A DNA stretch of 64,000 nt from UBA9300 sp964577305 (GTDB taxonomy: Bacteria > Bacteroidota > Bacteroidia > Bacteroidales > VadinHA17): NCBI GenBank assembly GCA_964577305.1, contig CAZNYS010000012.1, forward strand, positions 1-64,000. The letters run 5' to 3'. This document shows, piece by piece, positions 61,951-64,000 of this stretch. A model generated the notes under the pieces. It saw only the letters and a list, made by a program, of their open reading frames with translations, was not told the origin of the DNA and did not search any database. The position numbers were made by a program, and so were the translations under genes. Within the stretch, counting starts at the first letter, position 1. Each line of letters begins with the position of its first letter.

Positions 61951-62628
61951 ATGAAAACATTCACACAATTATTTCTTGTAATGATGGTTATTGTTGCAGC
62001 CTGCAGCAGAGAGGAAACGATAAGCCTGATCAATGGAGAGAATCTTGAGGGATGGCATATCGATGTGCCGGCAATGGATAATAATCCTGACACGATAAAT
62101 CCGTTTATAGTACGCGACGGTATGCTCGTCAGCCTGGGAACACCAGGTGGGCATATTATTACAGATGGAGTATTTTCCAATTACCGGCTGGTAGCAGAGT
62201 ACCGCTTTGCCGGTAAACCCGGTAACTGTGGTATTCTTGTACATGCTTCCACTCCCCGTGATCTTTATGGGATGTTCCCAAAGTCACTCGAAGTACAGTT
62301 GCAACATGAGCAGGCGGGAGATTTCTGGTGCATCCAGGAAGATATAAAGGTTGATAATATGGTGGAGCGCCGTGGCCCTGAAGAAGAATGGGGTGCTTCC
62401 GAAGGCAAAAGGAGGCATATTGAGAACCTAACAGACGGTTCGGAGAATCCCGCTGGTGAATGGAACACCATGATTATTGAATGCAAAGGTGACGAAATAA
62501 CGGTATGGGTGAATGACGACCTGGTAAACCACGGTTACGAATGCACAGCAACCGGGGGACAAATAGCCATACAGGCTGAAGGATCAGAAGTGGAATTCAG
62601 GAGGCTTGACCTTACAAAACTGGATTAA
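61951..62628 (+). CDS. DUF1080 (3-keto-disaccharide hydrolase-like) lipoprotein
   Basis: The 225-residue product has a lipoprotein signal ending VVAAC (about residue 18) and one DUF1080 concanavalin-like domain: ISLINGENLEGWHID near 25-39, YRLVAEYRFAGKPGNCGILVH near 73-93 (in pieces) and NTMIIECKGDEITVWVNDD near 172-190. Members act on glycans or 3-keto-sugars. It is followed 24 bp later by the DgkA gene. Confidence 0.9.
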   Translation: MKTFTQLFLVMMVIVAACSREETISLINGENLEGWHIDVPAMDNNPDTINPFIVRDGMLVSLGTPGGHIITDGVFSNYRLVAEYRFAGKPGNCGILVHASTPRDLYGMFPKSLEVQLQHEQAGDFWCIQEDIKVDNMVERRGPEEEWGASEGKRRHIENLTDGSENPAGEWNTMIIECKGDEITVWVNDDLVNHGYECTATGGQIAIQAEGSEVEFRRLDLTKLD

Positions 62629-62652
62629 ATCCTGTCTGTCAGGTAAGTATTA

Positions 62653-63042
62653 ATGGACAAAAAGAGCAAACCGTTTAGCCCGGGAGAAAGGCTTAAAAGT
62701 TTCAGGCATGCCTTCAGGGGAATTGCACAACTTGTAAAAAGGGAACCTAATTTCAGGATACACCTTGTTGTCACAATCCTTGTTATTGCAGCAGGAATAT
62801 TGCTGCATATATCTGCTGCTGAATGGCTTATAATTACTATAGCCATAGGAATTGTGCTTGTTGCCGAGGGACTTAATTCAGCTGTTGAGCAACTCTGCGA
62901 TATAGTATCGCCTGGTGAGGATCAGCATATCAAAAACATAAAAGATATACTGGCAGCCGCAGTATTAATATCAGCTGTTATTGCAGTAATAATTGGTCTG
63001 ATAATTTTTCTTCCTGATATTTTGGCCCTTATTTTGCAGTAA
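62653..63042 (+). CDS. dgkA: Diacylglycerol/undecaprenol kinase (DgkA family)
   Basis: The 129-residue membrane protein has three helices and the signature VAEGLNSAVEQLCDIVSPGED (about 75-95, in pieces), with the catalytic Glu and Asn in EGLNSAVE. Members phosphorylate diacylglycerol or undecaprenol; in this phylum the substrate is not settled. UppP at 5326 acts on the same lipid-carrier pool. Confidence 0.92.
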   Translation: MDKKSKPFSPGERLKSFRHAFRGIAQLVKREPNFRIHLVVTILVIAAGILLHISAAEWLIITIAIGIVLVAEGLNSAVEQLCDIVSPGEDQHIKNIKDILAAAVLISAVIAVIIGLIIFLPDILALILQ

Positions 63043-63061
63043 ACACGGTAAACTAATTATT

Positions 63062-64000
63062 ATGTACAGGTTAATTTTCTTATTTTTTGTAATATCATTC
63101 ATACTTAATTCATGTCTTCCAACATGTGATGAATATCCCGAGGGATCACTGCCAGTTACACCCGTTAATATGGATGAGTTTAATAGCGAGTATGACGATT
63201 ATAACTCAACCGCTGTCCCTTTAGGGGCATTTATACCTTTCTGTTTCTCTACAAATCGCAACAGTGAAGGGGAAAACTTTGATATTGTTTACGAACCCAT
63301 GTCTATTAACCTGGATGAAATCACTGGAAATATTACCGTCCTTAATAACTTTGACAACTGGGCTGCCTACCAGAATGAATTTAAGGTTCTGCAAAATGCC
63401 CTTGATTCGATCAACAGTGATGGTAATGAGCTGGGTCCATACTTCATCCTGAATAAGACTTCCTATTCTAGCAATTATTATTTTCTATTTATGTACGCAA
63501 GCGACGCTGAAGGTGATTTCCAGATCGGCTTTACATATAATGATAACTCTTCTGATTTTGAGGAATGCCAGGAAATAAAGTTCCTTAATTCCCCATATGA
63601 TGATCTTTATCCATCTTTTAATATGTATTACAGCAAGATTTATTTTTGTTCCAACAGGGATAATGACGTATTCAATATCTATTCAACTAACATTATAAGA
63701 GATGTTGAACAGCTTGTTGCTGAATTAGCTGATACTACCGAAAGAGAGATTATTTTAAATGAAATCCTTTCAAGCGATTATAATGACAAATGCCCCTTCA
63801 TTTATGGAAGGTTGATGGTTTTTACTTCAGACAGACCGGGTGGAGAAGGGGGATTTGACCTGTACTATTCAGTATACGACGAGGGCGAATGGAGTGAACC
63901 GGTTAATTTTGGCCCGAATATCAACTCTCAATATGATGAATATCGCCCAATAATAGTAAATGAAGCGGTTGACTATAATAGGGATATGATAATTTTTTCC
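63062..64000 (+). CDS. PD40-repeat (TolB-like beta-propeller) lipoprotein, 3' part missing
   Basis: The frame is open from ATG 63062 to the window end (313 codons). A lipoprotein signal ends ISFILNSC (about residue 18). Later segments IYFCSNRDNDVFNIYST and MVFTSDRPGGEGGFDLYYS are PD40 propeller blades, and FGPNINSQYDEYRPIIVNE is the adjoining strand. Similar propeller lipoproteins, some with an OmpA domain, occur in type IX secretion and adhesion. Without the C-terminus the class cannot be fixed. Confidence 0.82.
   Translation, partial: MYRLIFLFFVISFILNSCLPTCDEYPEGSLPVTPVNMDEFNSEYDDYNSTAVPLGAFIPFCFSTNRNSEGENFDIVYEPMSINLDEITGNITVLNNFDNWAAYQNEFKVLQNALDSINSDGNELGPYFILNKTSYSSNYYFLFMYASDAEGDFQIGFTYNDNSSDFEECQEIKFLNSPYDDLYPSFNMYYSKIYFCSNRDNDVFNIYSTNIIRDVEQLVAELADTTEREIILNEILSSDYNDKCPFIYGRLMVFTSDRPGGEGGFDLYYSVYDEGEWSEPVNFGPNINSQYDEYRPIIVNEAVDYNRDMIIFS

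Overview
The window is about 64 kb of a Bacteroidota chromosome, most likely an uncultured anaerobic member of the Bacteroidales/Marinilabiliales group (inference). Support: a PorZ-type protein with a type IX secretion C-terminal tail, a FecI/FecR/TonB-receptor system with an STN domain, the gene order ftsX-DUF3098-uppP-truB-queA, TAnnTTTG-type promoter boxes upstream of several genes, few Shine-Dalgarno sites, several TTG/GTG starts, and families typical of this phylum (GH3-like ligase, DUF4956, PspC/PadR modules, DUF1080, sulfatase with FucP-like transporter). A run of 100 N marks a scaffold join, so this is a draft assembly.

Layout. 1-3113: the 5' part of a very large secreted adhesin on the minus strand (DUF2341, LamG-like, HYR/Ig-like domains, then 86-residue tandem repeats running off the edge). 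3458-8312: minus-strand housekeeping block queA, truB, uppP, DUF3098, ftsX, ilvE. 8376-14621: two predicted adenylate cyclases carrying C-terminal HD/phosphodiesterase-like domains (one intact, one degenerate) flank rdgB and porZ. 14721-20546: recO, GH3-like ligase, deoxynucleoside kinase, M16 peptidase. 20773-22843: PfkB kinase and a glycosidase-like lipoprotein. 22961-23692: tRNA-Asn and a repeat-rich gap. 23693-25618: membrane TolB/FlgO-like TPR protein.

25694-30478: an anaerobe-type metal/redox operon of nine genes (DUF134 regulator, DUF5320, zinc ribbon, two NifX/orange-protein-like proteins, two ferredoxin-containing MinD ATPases, DUF4405 membrane cytochrome-like protein, CGGC protein) with a palindromic operator inside its own promoter. 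30900-40013: trehalose locus (P-loop kinase, beta-phosphoglucomutase/GH65 fusion, divergent OtsA-OtsB fusion), then transporter and sulfatase. 40015-45265: six-gene minus operon with two CotH-like exported paralogues, DUF4956 and a rhomboid protease. 45511-48021: PspC-PadR-PspC. 48257-51401: argR-argG-argH.

52024-57774: outer-membrane protein, LTxxQ repeat protein (interrupted by the N run), TonB receptor, FecR, ECF sigma factor. A 30-bp bipartite element shared upstream of the sigma gene and of the LTxxQ gene suggests one ECF regulon. 58049-64000: esterase lipoprotein, Asp/Glu racemase plus P1 aminopeptidase, DUF1080 lipoprotein, diacylglycerol kinase, and a truncated PD40-repeat lipoprotein.

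Most promising for new biology: the orange-protein-like operon with its operator, the cyclase/phosphodiesterase pair, the ECF-controlled LTxxQ protein, and the CotH-like/DUF4956/rhomboid operon.
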